The notes beneath the pieces are model-generated. The model was given only the letters and a program-made list of their open reading frames with translations. It did not search any database and was not told the DNA's origin. The translations under genes and the position numbers were made by a program. From assembly GCA_030583925.1 (NCBI GenBank), contig CP129482.1:992001-1056000 (forward strand): a stretch of DNA of 64,000 bases. Direction: 5' to 3'. This stretch comes from Anaerolineales bacterium. GTDB lineage: Bacteria; Chloroflexota; Anaerolineae; Anaerolineales; Villigracilaceae. Below, one piece after another: positions 26,760 to 35,200 of this stretch. The number at the start of each line of letters is the position of its first letter. Positions within the stretch are counted from its first letter, which is position 1.

Positions 26760-27518
26760 TTAGGCGTCGTAAGATTTGTCGGTTGATGGATCGTTGACCG
26801 AGTGGTACGTCGGTTCTGCCCGCATGAAGGATGCCTGTTGTGTAGGTCTGGACGCGGGGCGATAGGATTGATTCTGTGTGGTTGGTACCGGGCGATTCAG
26901 GCTGGATGCAGGGCGCAAAACCGATTGCTGGTTCGTCGGGCGATATGTTTGCTGTGAAGCCGGGCGGGAATAGTTGCGATCGGATTCTGCCGTTGTGAAC
27001 ATGCGGTCACCGGCGAGCGAGAACGAACCGATGATCAGTACGCGGATGAGCAGGATCATCGCGGCGACGAAGATCGGCACGACTTTCGTCATAGTCTCGT
27101 TGCTGATCACCGCTCCGCCGGACGCACTGGTGTGGTTGATGATGGCGATGGAAACGCCCCACCATGTGAGGATGGCATTGAAACTTGCCGCAAGCAACCA
27201 CGCGCCGAAGAGATAATACACTTCCTTCGGTTCGTCTGCGCCTTGTTCGGGCGTGAACACGCGGGCGATACCGGCAAAGTCAATGCCGCAGAAGGCAATG
27301 GCAAGGATGGTTGCCCATTGCATTCCGCCGAACGACAGACTGCCCAGAATATCGTGCAGGGCAAATCGCGTCGCGTTGAAGTTGGATACTTCGAAGGCAA
27401 TCAGCGCCATGAGGATGATCATGCCCCATGCAGCGCCTCGGTTTAAGCGGCGTCCGTGCGTCATATCGCGGAACAGCGCTCGCAACCCGTCCCCAGAGTT
27501 TCTTCGATACGTAGTCAT
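26760..27518 (-). CDS. Membrane protein of unknown function with repeat-rich C-terminal tail, LexA-box-like promoter
   Basis: A 252-residue protein that I do not recognise. There are four likely TM helices (about residues 30-46, 65-82, 100-122 and 146-166), then a polar 75-residue tail with repeated YRPxxxxQxxxxRPAS-type units (QTYRPTNQQSVLRPASSL, QSYRPASRPTQQ). The start at 27518 has AAAGGAGG eight bases upstream; the frame to 27566 would overlap the promoter. The promoter has perfect spacing and holds a 16-bp palindrome matching the GAACN4GTTC LexA box, suggesting DNA-damage control, possibly together with the lytic transglycosylase downstream. Confidence 0.75.
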   Translation of the reverse strand: MTTYRRNSGDGLRALFRDMTHGRRLNRGAAWGMIILMALIAFEVSNFNATRFALHDILGSLSFGGMQWATILAIAFCGIDFAGIARVFTPEQGADEPKEVYYLFGAWLLAASFNAILTWWGVSIAIINHTSASGGAVISNETMTKVVPIFVAAMILLIRVLIIGSFSLAGDRMFTTAESDRNYSRPASQQTYRPTNQQSVLRPASSLNRPVPTTQNQSYRPASRPTQQASFMRAEPTYHSVNDPSTDKSYDA

Positions 27519-27554
27519 CTCGACCTCCTTTGTCGAATGGGTGACAATGAGGCG

Positions 27555-27583
27555 AGTATAGAACATGTGTTCTAATTTGTCAA
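27555..27583 (-). promoter_or_regulatory. Consensus promoter of the membrane protein gene
   Basis: On the minus strand TTGACA (27583-27578), a 17-base spacer, and TATACT (27560-27555). The predicted start lies about 30 bases before the ATG at 27518. Confidence 0.9.
27559..27574. promoter_or_regulatory. LexA (SOS)-box-like operator inside the promoter
   Basis: The perfect palindrome TAGAACA-TG-TGTTCTA contains GAACN4GTTC, the core of the Gram-positive (DinR/LexA) SOS box. It fills most of the -35/-10 spacer, where a bound repressor would exclude RNA polymerase. Confidence 0.65.
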
Positions 27584-27591
27584 GAGTGGGA

Positions 27592-28512
27592 TTACGCGAT
27601 CTTCCGCTTCTCGCTGACGCGCCACGCCCGCGCGATCTGCGCCGCCAGCCGCGCGTTATTCAACAACAACGCTAGATTGGCGCGCATAGATTTCCCCTTC
27701 GTCAACTCGTTGATGCGTTGGAGGAGAAACGGTGTGACTTCTTTGCCGTGGATGCCTTTTTCCTTTGCTTCTTTGGATGCCTGCTCGATCAACGGTTCCA
27801 TCTCAGACTTTGGAATTGCCTCGCCAGCGGGGAGCGGATTCGCCACCAAGACCGCGCTCTGCAAGCCCGCGCCCCAATGCTCCCGCGCGAACTCGACGAT
27901 ATCTTCCGGTGATTCGATTTTCACGCTCACCTCCAATCCGCTTTCGCGCGAGTAGAACGCGGGGAAGTCGTCGGTTTTGTAGCCGACAACCGGCACGCCC
28001 ATTGTTTCAAGATATTCGAGAGTCGCGGGCAAATCCAAAATCGCTTTTGCCCCCGCACAGACCACGATCATGGGGATGGTTGCCAACGCTTGCAGATCAG
28101 CCGAAACGTCGAATGACGATTCGCGGTGTACGCCGCCGATTCCCCCGGTGGCAAAAACCTTGATGCCCGCGTGTTTGCAAGCGAGCATGGTCCCCGCGAC
28201 GGTTGTCCCGCCGCACGCCTCTTCCACGATGACCGTCGCAAAATCACGCGGACCGACTTTGTACGTTTCCTTCTCGTTGGAGAGCCGTTCGAGTTGGCTC
28301 TCGTTCAAGCCGATATGCAACTCTCCATCCAGGAACGCGATGGTTGCCGGCGTCGCGCTTTCCTCGCGGACCGCGCGTTCCATATCCCGCGCCAGCTCCA
28401 AATTTTGCGGACGCGGCAAACCGTGCGTGATCACGGTCGACTCGAGCGCGACGACCGGCAATTTTGCTCGCATTGCCCGGCCGACATCGGGGGATTTGTA
28501 GAGTTCTTCCAT
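27592..28512 (-). CDS. psuG: Pseudouridine-5'-phosphate glycosidase
   Basis: A 306-residue protein matching PsuG/IndA: ALESTVITHGLPRPQNLELA, ATPATIAFLDGELHIGL, GTTVAGTMLACKHAGIKVFATGGIGGVHR, VVCAGAKAILDLPATLEYLETMGVPVVGY and FPAFYSRESG. The enzyme splits pseudouridine 5'-phosphate into uracil and ribose 5-phosphate; KVGPRDFA supplies a conserved active-site lysine region. No PsuK kinase gene is adjacent, so pseudouridine would need phosphorylation by a kinase elsewhere. It lies nine bases after the SPFH-like gene on the same strand. Confidence 0.93.
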   Translation of the reverse strand: MEELYKSPDVGRAMRAKLPVVALESTVITHGLPRPQNLELARDMERAVREESATPATIAFLDGELHIGLNESQLERLSNEKETYKVGPRDFATVIVEEACGGTTVAGTMLACKHAGIKVFATGGIGGVHRESSFDVSADLQALATIPMIVVCAGAKAILDLPATLEYLETMGVPVVGYKTDDFPAFYSRESGLEVSVKIESPEDIVEFAREHWGAGLQSAVLVANPLPAGEAIPKSEMEPLIEQASKEAKEKGIHGKEVTPFLLQRINELTKGKSMRANLALLLNNARLAAQIARAWRVSEKRKIA

Positions 28513-28521
28513 GGCAGGGTC

Positions 28522-30414
28522 CTATTGTCTATCTCGTATCAGTTTATCAATTGCTCGTGCAACCAGACGATCCTGCGATTCGTTCGGGAATTGCGCTCTT
28601 TCATGCTCAATTAAGCGATTTGCCGCAGCCCCATCTCCATTGACCATGCGGATCAGATCTTCATAAGCAAAGCCGGGCATGGGCGGCGCATCATCGCCTC
28701 CATCAGGACTTGGATAGCCGCTTGCATCAGGACCGCGGCTATCATCTGGCGAATCGGTATTCTCATTCGGCGTTTGACCGTTACCGGGCGAGATTACTCC
28801 CAACACTTTGAGGATGATATTAATGGCATCCTCTACATCTACTGGTACCATTTCGCCTTTTGAAATCCATAAATCTCTCGCCGTCGAGAGTTGTTTCTTA
28901 TAGTCGTTCAGCACGGTGCGCATGATGGCGGTGTGGTCCGTTCGTTCGCTCTGCGCTTGCTGATATGCCCCAAGCGGAATATCCTGAATCAATTCCACCA
29001 TTTTTTGCAGAACCGTTCCGATGCCGAATCCCTTCAAAGCCTCGCCGCTCTCCAATTTTTCATTTTCCCCGCCGGCTTTCCACGCCTCGGTGTGCTTGCT
29101 GAAAACTTTTTCGACTGGGCTTTTCCATGTGCCGATGCCGATCCACTTCAGTTGCACCCCGCGGTCACGGGAATTTTTGTTGAAATTATCGGCGAACTCG
29201 CTGAATAAATCGTTTTTGATCTGCGGTCTTGGAATAAATTCCGGCTTCTTCGGCGACTCCTTTTTCTCGGAAGGTTTGACATCCAGCGGAAGCAGGTTTT
29301 GCGCTTCATCCGCCAACAAAGTCTCTCGTTGGATAGCGCGGTCTACTTCAGGTGAGCCGATGCTGGCAAAATATTTGTTCAACATGTTTTGCCCCATAAA
29401 TTTGGTAAGTTCCCCCCGTACGAGGGAAACCATATTTTCCCTCCATAAAAAATTGTACGTAGAAGGCTCTTTTTGATCGGGGGTGACTCGCGAAGCGGCT
29501 TTGTAGATAATTTTTTCCACCGCTTGGGCGCTGAATGTATATGGATTGTCCGCTGGCTTTGATCTGTCCCGGCTTTCGTGGTTTTCCTCTCCTCTGTCAA
29601 TGCTGAACATGAAACGCACGTCGGTCGCGCTGATGGGTATGCCATCCCGGCTCCGGCTGGAAATGACGCGTGCGTTGTCGCCTCGATCGTTTCGCACTTC
29701 GACGAAAAGATCGCGCAAGTCAATCGCTTCACGGAATCGTTCGAAGCCTTCGATGGTTGCTTTGCCGCCGGGCTCCCTGCCTGTCGGTCCTATAATATGA
29801 AAAGTACCGTCTAACCTTTCGAAGAGAGCCACCGAGTCAAGATCAACGACTACTTTGCCGGGTCCGCCGATCAAATAATTGGCGGACTTTTTGTGCTCTT
29901 CGGAGATCTCTCCCTTAGAGATGCGAATCGTCTCGTCGCTTCCGCCGAGCGCTACTTCCAGGATATGTTTTCTAGCAATATGTACGGGAACCTTATCCGG
30001 ATTGAAAATATCGGCGAGATAGATCGCCGCCGATTGCAGGGAGATGAAATAGGGCGCAAGAAGCAAAGGAATAAACCGCAGGTTTCTCGGGTCGCGGAAC
30101 ACTTGCCAGACAAACGCCGCCAGATTGGAAATTGGATCGCCCGCTGTGTACCCAGCTCGATATGCCGAGTTGAAGAAGTAGAGGAAAATATCTTGAATTC
30201 GCTCCAGCCAAAGCGTCAGGGGATAATTGATGAGGCTGAGGAGAAAACCCGTTAAGAAGAAAAGGACCACGAACGCCCAGAACCTCCCGCGCGAAGCTTT
30301 CGGCGAGAGATCGAACATTGAGTTCAAATAGGCGTTTCCAAGGCGGACAAAACCCTCCTTGAAAAGACGCCATTCTTTTTTTAACGCCGATTCGGGTTTA
30401 ATCGTCCTATTCAT
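28522..30414 (-). CDS. Large SPFH-like membrane protein, second of a coupled pair
   Basis: A 630-residue protein. Two or three TM segments lie within residues 45-150. A region at about 190-290 (VVVDLDSVALFERLDGTFHIIGPTG, LRDLFVEVRN, SRDGIPISATDVRFMFSIDRG) follows the pattern of band-7/SPFH (prohibitin, HflK) domains. The rest is a large charged helical part and an acidic Pro/Gly/Asp linker (PNENTDSPDDSRGPDASGY) before a short C-terminal helical segment. Its start overlaps the upstream gene by ATGA. SPFH proteins build membrane scaffolds and often regulate proteases; assignment here rests on motif reading only. No protease gene is adjacent. Confidence 0.7.
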   Translation of the reverse strand: MNRTIKPESALKKEWRLFKEGFVRLGNAYLNSMFDLSPKASRGRFWAFVVLFFLTGFLLSLINYPLTLWLERIQDIFLYFFNSAYRAGYTAGDPISNLAAFVWQVFRDPRNLRFIPLLLAPYFISLQSAAIYLADIFNPDKVPVHIARKHILEVALGGSDETIRISKGEISEEHKKSANYLIGGPGKVVVDLDSVALFERLDGTFHIIGPTGREPGGKATIEGFERFREAIDLRDLFVEVRNDRGDNARVISSRSRDGIPISATDVRFMFSIDRGEENHESRDRSKPADNPYTFSAQAVEKIIYKAASRVTPDQKEPSTYNFLWRENMVSLVRGELTKFMGQNMLNKYFASIGSPEVDRAIQRETLLADEAQNLLPLDVKPSEKKESPKKPEFIPRPQIKNDLFSEFADNFNKNSRDRGVQLKWIGIGTWKSPVEKVFSKHTEAWKAGGENEKLESGEALKGFGIGTVLQKMVELIQDIPLGAYQQAQSERTDHTAIMRTVLNDYKKQLSTARDLWISKGEMVPVDVEDAINIILKVLGVISPGNGQTPNENTDSPDDSRGPDASGYPSPDGGDDAPPMPGFAYEDLIRMVNGDGAAANRLIEHERAQFPNESQDRLVARAIDKLIRDRQ

Positions 30415-32075
30415 CGTCCGTTGACCTCGATCCAGCGGAGGATCTCTTCCATATCTTGTAATTCAGCGCTCATGGTTCGCCGTAGTTGATCGTTGCGGAC
30501 GATGATCGCACGCGTCCTCATCAGTAGGGATTTCAATGCGAGTTTCACTTCCCCGCGCTTGGGGTCGGCTCGCACGATCGCCTCGCTTAACCATTCAACA
30601 TACTGTTTGACTGCCCGTTCCTGACTTGTGGCTTCAAGGATGTTCCTACGGCGCTCGATTTGCTCCTTCTCTGCTTTGGCGTGTTTGAGCCAATTGGCTT
30701 CCCATTTGCCAATGATTTCCGCGTTGACATCCGGGTTCAAACGCGGGTTGCTGATGCTGACCTTGATCACTTTCAAACCACGAGCTTTTAGGAGTTCATA
30801 CTCGCGACTCAAAACCGGTGGGCTGTATTCCACCCGCCGTCCGAATTCATCGAGATGATCCACAAATTGCTTTGTCAGCCGCGCCGTAACCATCTCATTG
30901 ATGACTTCGAACGCGGTCTGCTGTTCGTCTTTGTTCTTGGCAGGAGGGGCAGGAGGCGTATAAGGCTCTGGTTCTTCGGAAGGCGTTGATGACTTTTCTT
31001 TTTTCTCCAACGCGGCGACACTACGCGCCATCCACAAATTGATCTGGCGCAGGATTCTAGCGATAGCGGTTTGAATTGTGTCGCGGCTCGGACCCACTTG
31101 AATCGCTTGCGTGAGCGGATCAATTTCTTCTTCAGTTGGTTCTATTGGGGGGGGCTGCACCGGCGGGACATTTTGCTCCGCGCTGAAGAATTCATCCAGT
31201 TTGAATTTGGAAGCGTAATCCCGCCACACATCCACGGCGAGCGCGGCGGGCAATTGATTCCATGCTGCACGGTAACGCGGGTTTTCAGGCTTGTAATCTG
31301 GGTTAATGCCCTCGCCAATGACTGCTTTATAGATCGCTTCCTGATCTTCCTTTTCCTCCCTCTTGTCCCTCGACGTGACACCGGCGCGATATCCAAAACG
31401 GGAGCCAGGTTGTTTTTTGTTTGGAAAGCCCGTATCTACGCGGAATACCACGTTGATGGTCGGAACAACTTCGATACCGTCGCGTGTCAATGCGCTGACC
31501 TGTTTGCGCCGATCCTGAATTTGGTGGTATTCATCTTGGGATTGTTCGTCCGTTTTGTCCGCGAATGGATCTTCACCTTCACGCGTCGGTCCGACGGTGT
31601 GAGTCTGTATATGTAGATCAACCGTGCCGGCGACGGTCTCGCTCGTTTCGGTGAAATGGACGCCGGGTCCGAGTTTCTGCTTGATCTTTGTGGCAGTACG
31701 GGTCACTGCGCCGCTGGCAGAATCGAGCCACAGAACCCCCGGCCCCTTCCTGTTTTCCTCGCCCGGTTCTTTTTCTTCGATGCCGTTCTTGATGAAAATC
31801 GCCGGTCCGCGGCTGCCAAAAAGGCTCGCGATCAGCCGGTCGAAAATTTTCTGGCGGTCGGTGAACGTATGCACCGGCAGGATAAATTGCGAGAAGAATG
31901 CCATCCAAATAACCAGCAGGATGGGAAAGGCGCAGAACAGATCAATGAAAATCCGCACTTCGTTGATGCGTATTCCCCCGAGGGCGAAAATATCCCAAAC
32001 ATAGGCGACCAAAAGGAAAACCAGCCACCCGGCAATGTAAAACCACGGCCTTCTGTAAAACGGAGTGTCGCCCAT
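30411..32075 (-). CDS. Large SPFH-like membrane protein, first of a coupled pair
   Basis: About 554 residues from ATG 32075. Two TM helices near the N terminus (WFYIAGWLVFLLVAYVW, FIDLFCAFPILLVIWMAFF) precede an SPFH-type region: GPGVHFTETSETVAGTVDL, RRKQVSALTRDGIEVVPTINVVFRVD, and later LKARGLKVIKVSISNPRLNP followed by a charged helix WLKHAKAEKEQIERRR. Low-complexity Pro/Glu-rich inserts interrupt it. The frame runs to 32165, but that would cover the start of the divergent PHP gene, so 32075 is preferred; neither start has a clear ribosome site. It is coupled by ATGA overlap to the next gene. Function unknown. Confidence 0.68.
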   Translation of the reverse strand: MGDTPFYRRPWFYIAGWLVFLLVAYVWDIFALGGIRINEVRIFIDLFCAFPILLVIWMAFFSQFILPVHTFTDRQKIFDRLIASLFGSRGPAIFIKNGIEEKEPGEENRKGPGVLWLDSASGAVTRTATKIKQKLGPGVHFTETSETVAGTVDLHIQTHTVGPTREGEDPFADKTDEQSQDEYHQIQDRRKQVSALTRDGIEVVPTINVVFRVDTGFPNKKQPGSRFGYRAGVTSRDKREEKEDQEAIYKAVIGEGINPDYKPENPRYRAAWNQLPAALAVDVWRDYASKFKLDEFFSAEQNVPPVQPPPIEPTEEEIDPLTQAIQVGPSRDTIQTAIARILRQINLWMARSVAALEKKEKSSTPSEEPEPYTPPAPPAKNKDEQQTAFEVINEMVTARLTKQFVDHLDEFGRRVEYSPPVLSREYELLKARGLKVIKVSISNPRLNPDVNAEIIGKWEANWLKHAKAEKEQIERRRNILEATSQERAVKQYVEWLSEAIVRADPKRGEVKLALKSLLMRTRAIIVRNDQLRRTMSAELQDMEEILRWIEVNGR

Positions 32076-32138
32076 TTCGTTGAATTTTATAACAAAACCG
32101 CGCAATGCGCCACGACCAAAGGCGGTAAAATTCTGTCC

Positions 32139-32813
32139 ATGCTCCGCGTGGAATTTCATTGCCATACCATCGCTTCAAAGGATTCACTGACGCGGCCGCG
32201 CGATCTGGTGGAGGCGTGCCGCCGCAAAAAGATTGACCGCGTCATCGTGACCGATCACAACACGATTGCGGGGGCGCGAGCGGCTCAAACACTGGACCCG
32301 GAGTTGGTCATCGTGGGGGAGGAGATTCTCACCACGCGGGGGGAAATCCTTGCCGCGTATGTGACCGAGGAGATTCCCGCGCGGTTAACTCCGCAAGAGA
32401 CGATTCGACGGCTGAGGGATCAGGGCGCGTTTATCAGCGTGTCGCACCCTTTTGACCGGTTCCGCGAGGGCGGTTGGACGGAGGATGACTTGCTGGAAAT
32501 CCTTCCGCTGGTGGATGCGATCGAGGTGTACAACTCGCGTTGCTGGCTTCCGCAGTTCAACCGCGAGGCGAGACTCTTTGCCGAGAAGCACAACGTGGCT
32601 GGCACGGTTGGCTCGGACGCGCACGCGGCGTTCGAGTTGGGGCGAAGCCTGCTGAGGTTGGACCAGTTTGAAGGTCCGGAGGAGATGCGAGGCGTCATCC
32701 GCAGTGGAATCCCGCAGACGCGCTGGTCGCCGCCGTGGATCCATCTTGTTTCGCGTTGGGCGAGTTTTTGGAAGAGGGTTAATCCAAGTCTTGACATGAA
32801 AATTCAGGCATGA
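32139..32813 (+). CDS. PHP-domain metal-dependent phosphoesterase
   Basis: A 224-residue PHP protein: FHCHTIASKDSLTRP (HxH), DRVIVTDHNTIAGARAA (DHN), VGEEILTTRGEILAAY (E), ISVSHPFDRFR (H), and GTVGSDAHAAFELG (DxH). These metal-binding motifs are complete. The group includes histidinol phosphatase-like and nucleoside 3',5'-bisphosphate phosphatase-like (YciV/RNase AM) enzymes; which one applies is not decided. The start at 32139 begins three residues before the first motif; long upstream frame extension to 31656 is antisense to the SPFH-like gene and is rejected. Confidence 0.85.
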   Translation: MLRVEFHCHTIASKDSLTRPRDLVEACRRKKIDRVIVTDHNTIAGARAAQTLDPELVIVGEEILTTRGEILAAYVTEEIPARLTPQETIRRLRDQGAFISVSHPFDRFREGGWTEDDLLEILPLVDAIEVYNSRCWLPQFNREARLFAEKHNVAGTVGSDAHAAFELGRSLLRLDQFEGPEEMRGVIRSGIPQTRWSPPWIHLVSRWASFWKRVNPSLDMKIQA

Positions 32814-32819
32814 TAATCT
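32791..32819 (+). promoter_or_regulatory. Promoter of the cold-shock gene
   Basis: TTGACA at 32791-32796 overlaps the end of the PHP gene. GATAAT (32812-32817, 15-base spacer) or TAATCT (32814-32819, 17-base spacer) would be the -10. It leaves a 5' leader of about 70 bases, as is common for cold-shock mRNAs. Confidence 0.6.
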
Positions 32820-32896
32820 TGCGCTCACGTGCCTGATCCGCCTTGAAAGCGAAGTGGCGATTGGGCATAAATTTTTCTCAGTAGGAGAGTTGCAAG

Positions 32897-33109
32897 ATGT
32901 CAGAACGATATGTTGGTACGGTCAAGTGGTTCAATGCCACCAAGGGCTACGGCTTCATCGGCCGTGAGAATGGCGAGGATGTGTTTGTGCATTTCAGCGC
33001 CATCCAGTCCGATGGCTACCGCAAGTTGGAAGCCGAGCAGAAAGTGGAGTTTTCCGTTGAGGATGGTCCTAAAGGTCTGCAAGCCGCCAACGTGGTGCCC
33101 GTCTCGTAA
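32897..33109 (+). CDS. Cold-shock domain protein (CspA family)
   Basis: A 70-residue single cold-shock domain: [31 protein letters not shown] holds RNP1 (KGYGFI) and RNP2 (VFVHF). It binds single-stranded nucleic acid and acts as an RNA chaperone. AGGAGAG lies 10 bases before the ATG. Own promoter and terminator make it monocistronic. Confidence 0.97.
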   Translation: MSERYVGTVKWFNATKGYGFIGRENGEDVFVHFSAIQSDGYRKLEAEQKVEFSVEDGPKGLQAANVVPVS

Positions 33110-33133
33110 GACTGAGACCAGTTTTGCGAACCG

Positions 33134-33167
33134 AACAGAGTTGCCGTGAGGCAGCTCTGTTTTTTTA
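33134..33167 (+). terminator. Intrinsic terminator after cold-shock gene
   Basis: acagagttgcc and ggcagctctgt pair (one G-T pair) around GTGA, followed by seven T residues. Confidence 0.9.
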
Positions 33168-33229
33168 TGTTACTGCGGCAGGCAGCGCGCAACTTTTTTT
33201 ACGGTGTTTCGTAACTATTTCATAGTAAA

Positions 33230-33342
33230 ACTTATGCAAAACCCCAAACGATCAGCCGCGAAGCACGCGGATTCGCGCGAATTATTTTCGATTTTGCGAA
33301 AATTCGCGTTAATTCGCGGCAAAAGAGAGGTTCTGCGTAAGT
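33230..33342. repeat. MITE-like inverted repeat element
   Basis: acttatgcaaaacc (33230-33243) is mirrored by ggttctgcgtaagt (33329-33342) with three mismatches. The interior is palindromic around cgcggattcgcgcgaatt and aattcgcgttaattcgcgg. A relative lies at 38898-39006. No coding capacity. Confidence 0.7.
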
Positions 33343-33379
33343 CTCGGTAAAGAAACAATATGAAAAATCTGGAGGTTTT

Positions 33380-34297
33380 ATGGCGCTGGCAAATGTTATC
33401 CAAACGAACGGTTTGACGCGTCGTTTTCACAAAGTGACCGCAGTCGATCATGTCGCCTTGCAAGTTCCGCAGGGAAGTATTTACGGTTTTTTGGGACCAA
33501 ATGGCGCAGGAAAAACTACAACTATTCGATTGCTCCTGCGCTTGATTCGTCCTGATGAAGGCACAGTTCGCATTTTGGGATTTTCTCTTCCTCAACAGCG
33601 AGAGGCGATCCTTCAGAAAGTCGGGTCGTTTGTGGAACTGCCATCGCTATATCCACACCTGACCGGTTATGAAAATCTTGACATAACCAGAAGATTGCTT
33701 GGCGTAAACCGGCATAAAATCAGCGCTGTTCTAAACCTTGTCCGTTTGGAAAAAGATTCGCAAAGATTAGTGCGGGGCTATTCTTTGGGGATGCGTCAGC
33801 GTTTGGCTTTGGCGCTTGCACTATTAGGCGACCCAGAACTTCTTATTCTCGATGAACCGACAAATGGATTGGATCCGGCGGGGATTCAAGAGATGCGGGC
33901 ATTAATACGACGCCTGGCAACAGAGCAGGGAATCACCGTCTTCATATCCAGCCATTTACTCAATGAAGTGGAGCAAATTGCCACTCATGTTGGAATTGTG
34001 TCTAGGGGTAAATTGATCTTCCAAGGCAGGCTGGATCAACTTCGGGCGGAAGGTGAAGCCTATATCCAAATCAAAACCGATCAAACGGAAGCCGCTTCTC
34101 AACTCCTTATTGATAATGGCTTTGTCGTTCGGCGATACTCAGGAAATGAAATACGCCTTGTCAACGATTTGCAAACCAATTCGTCGGCGGTCACGAAGTT
34201 GTTGGTGCAGAATCAGATCGAAGTGTTTCAAATCAACAGCATCACTCCATCGCTGGAAGAAATCTTTATGCGGTTGACTTCGGAAAAGGAGGATTAA
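33380..34297 (+). CDS. ABC transporter ATP-binding protein (lantibiotic/bacitracin exporter type)
   Basis: A 305-residue ABC ATPase: Walker A GPNGAGKTTTI, Q-loop region VGSFVELPSLYP, signature YSLGMRQRLALA, Walker B LLILDEPTNGLDP, and switch His in ISSHLLNEVEQIATHVG, then a C-terminal extension. The domain is typical of BcrA-like exporters paired with a separate membrane subunit. TCTGGAGG precedes the ATG. The permease gene follows after two bases. Both genes are AT-richer than their surroundings, suggesting acquisition. Substrate (peptide, antibiotic or lipid) is unknown. Confidence 0.92.
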   Translation: MALANVIQTNGLTRRFHKVTAVDHVALQVPQGSIYGFLGPNGAGKTTTIRLLLRLIRPDEGTVRILGFSLPQQREAILQKVGSFVELPSLYPHLTGYENLDITRRLLGVNRHKISAVLNLVRLEKDSQRLVRGYSLGMRQRLALALALLGDPELLILDEPTNGLDPAGIQEMRALIRRLATEQGITVFISSHLLNEVEQIATHVGIVSRGKLIFQGRLDQLRAEGEAYIQIKTDQTEAASQLLIDNGFVVRRYSGNEIRLVNDLQTNSSAVTKLLVQNQIEVFQINSITPSLEEIFMRLTSEKED

Positions 34298-34299
34298 CC

Positions 34300-35073
34300 A
34301 TGAAAGCATTGATCGTCGCCATCCAGGTAGAGGCAATAAAATTACGCCGCACACTCGCGTTTTGGATGATGTTTTTAGCGCCATTGGGAATCGTGGGGAT
34401 GACCGTCCTTTTCGATGTTCGCCTTGCGGCAGATGTTTCTGGGGCAGGCGAAGATGCTTGGGCGGTCATGGTACGCGACACGCTGGGATTCTGGGTAGTT
34501 CTTATGCTGCCGATGTTCGTCGCGCTTGAAAGTTCTCTTTTGGCGCAACTCGAACATGGTCAAAAGATGTGGAAACATCTGTTTTCTCTTCCAACCCCTC
34601 GTTGGACGACCTATCTGGCAAAATTGATTATCACCATGATCATAGTCGGCGTGTCTACGGCTGTTCTTATGGCAGGAATAGTTTTATCCGGCTGGCTTAT
34701 ACAGAAGTTTGGAATCCGCCCGGATTTTAACTGGACAAGTCCGAACCCCTCATGGGGCGTTGCGGTCCGCACCGCGCTGCATGTATTTATACTTTCATGG
34801 TGCATGATCGCCCTGCAGACTTATGTAAGTATGAAATGGTCAAGTTTTATAGTGGCTTTAGGGGTTGGGAGCGTTGGCTCCATGTTGTCTTTTATCCTTG
34901 TGAGGAGCGTTACATTCGCGCAAGTTATTCCTTGGTCTTTGCCCTTCAACGCGTTGGAACCTTATATCAAACAACAGACTTCGCTGGGGTTACCGCTATT
35001 GGTAAGCCTGGCTGGCGCTTTTGTTTTTACAATGCTTGGGCTATGGGATTTGAATACAAAAGACATAATCTGA
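34300..35073 (+). CDS. ABC-2 type exporter permease
   Basis: A 257-residue protein with about six TM helices (for instance FWMMFLAPLGIVGMTVLF, FWVVLMLPMFVALESSLL, IITMIIVGVSTAVLMAGIV, and a last one near AGAFVFTMLGLWDL). The GQKMWKHLFSLPTPRWTTYLAKL loop is characteristic of ABC-2/lantibiotic-immunity permeases. Located two bases after its ATPase, giving a two-component exporter. No peptide precursor or modification gene is close by. Confidence 0.85.
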   Translation: MKALIVAIQVEAIKLRRTLAFWMMFLAPLGIVGMTVLFDVRLAADVSGAGEDAWAVMVRDTLGFWVVLMLPMFVALESSLLAQLEHGQKMWKHLFSLPTPRWTTYLAKLIITMIIVGVSTAVLMAGIVLSGWLIQKFGIRPDFNWTSPNPSWGVAVRTALHVFILSWCMIALQTYVSMKWSSFIVALGVGSVGSMLSFILVRSVTFAQVIPWSLPFNALEPYIKQQTSLGLPLLVSLAGAFVFTMLGLWDLNTKDII

Positions 35074-35097
35074 TTAAATCTGAGCACGAGAGTAAAA

Positions 35098-35143
35098 GCG
35101 CCATAACGTACAGAAAGAGCGCGTCTTTCAGTCGTTATGGCGC
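35098..35143. terminator. Hairpin after the ABC permease gene
   Basis: gcgccataacg (35098-35108) pairs with cgttatggcgc (35133-35143), and an inner gaaaga/tctttc pair can extend it. It lacks a T-run on the plus strand, so it may be a palindromic repeat that also stops or stabilises the transcript. Confidence 0.55.
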
Positions 35144-35200
35144 GAAAGCCGCCTATGGCGGTGGTCGTTTACTAACAACTTTGTTTTTACTTGAACTCGT

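Noticed and set aside
31656..32138. Upstream extension of the PHP protein
   Set aside because: It is antisense to the SPFH-like gene. The PHP domain begins at 32139 with its first HxH motif a few residues later.
35098..35143. Calling the hairpin after the ABC permease gene a firm intrinsic terminator
   Set aside because: The stem is good but no T-run follows on the plus strand, so it is listed with only moderate confidence.
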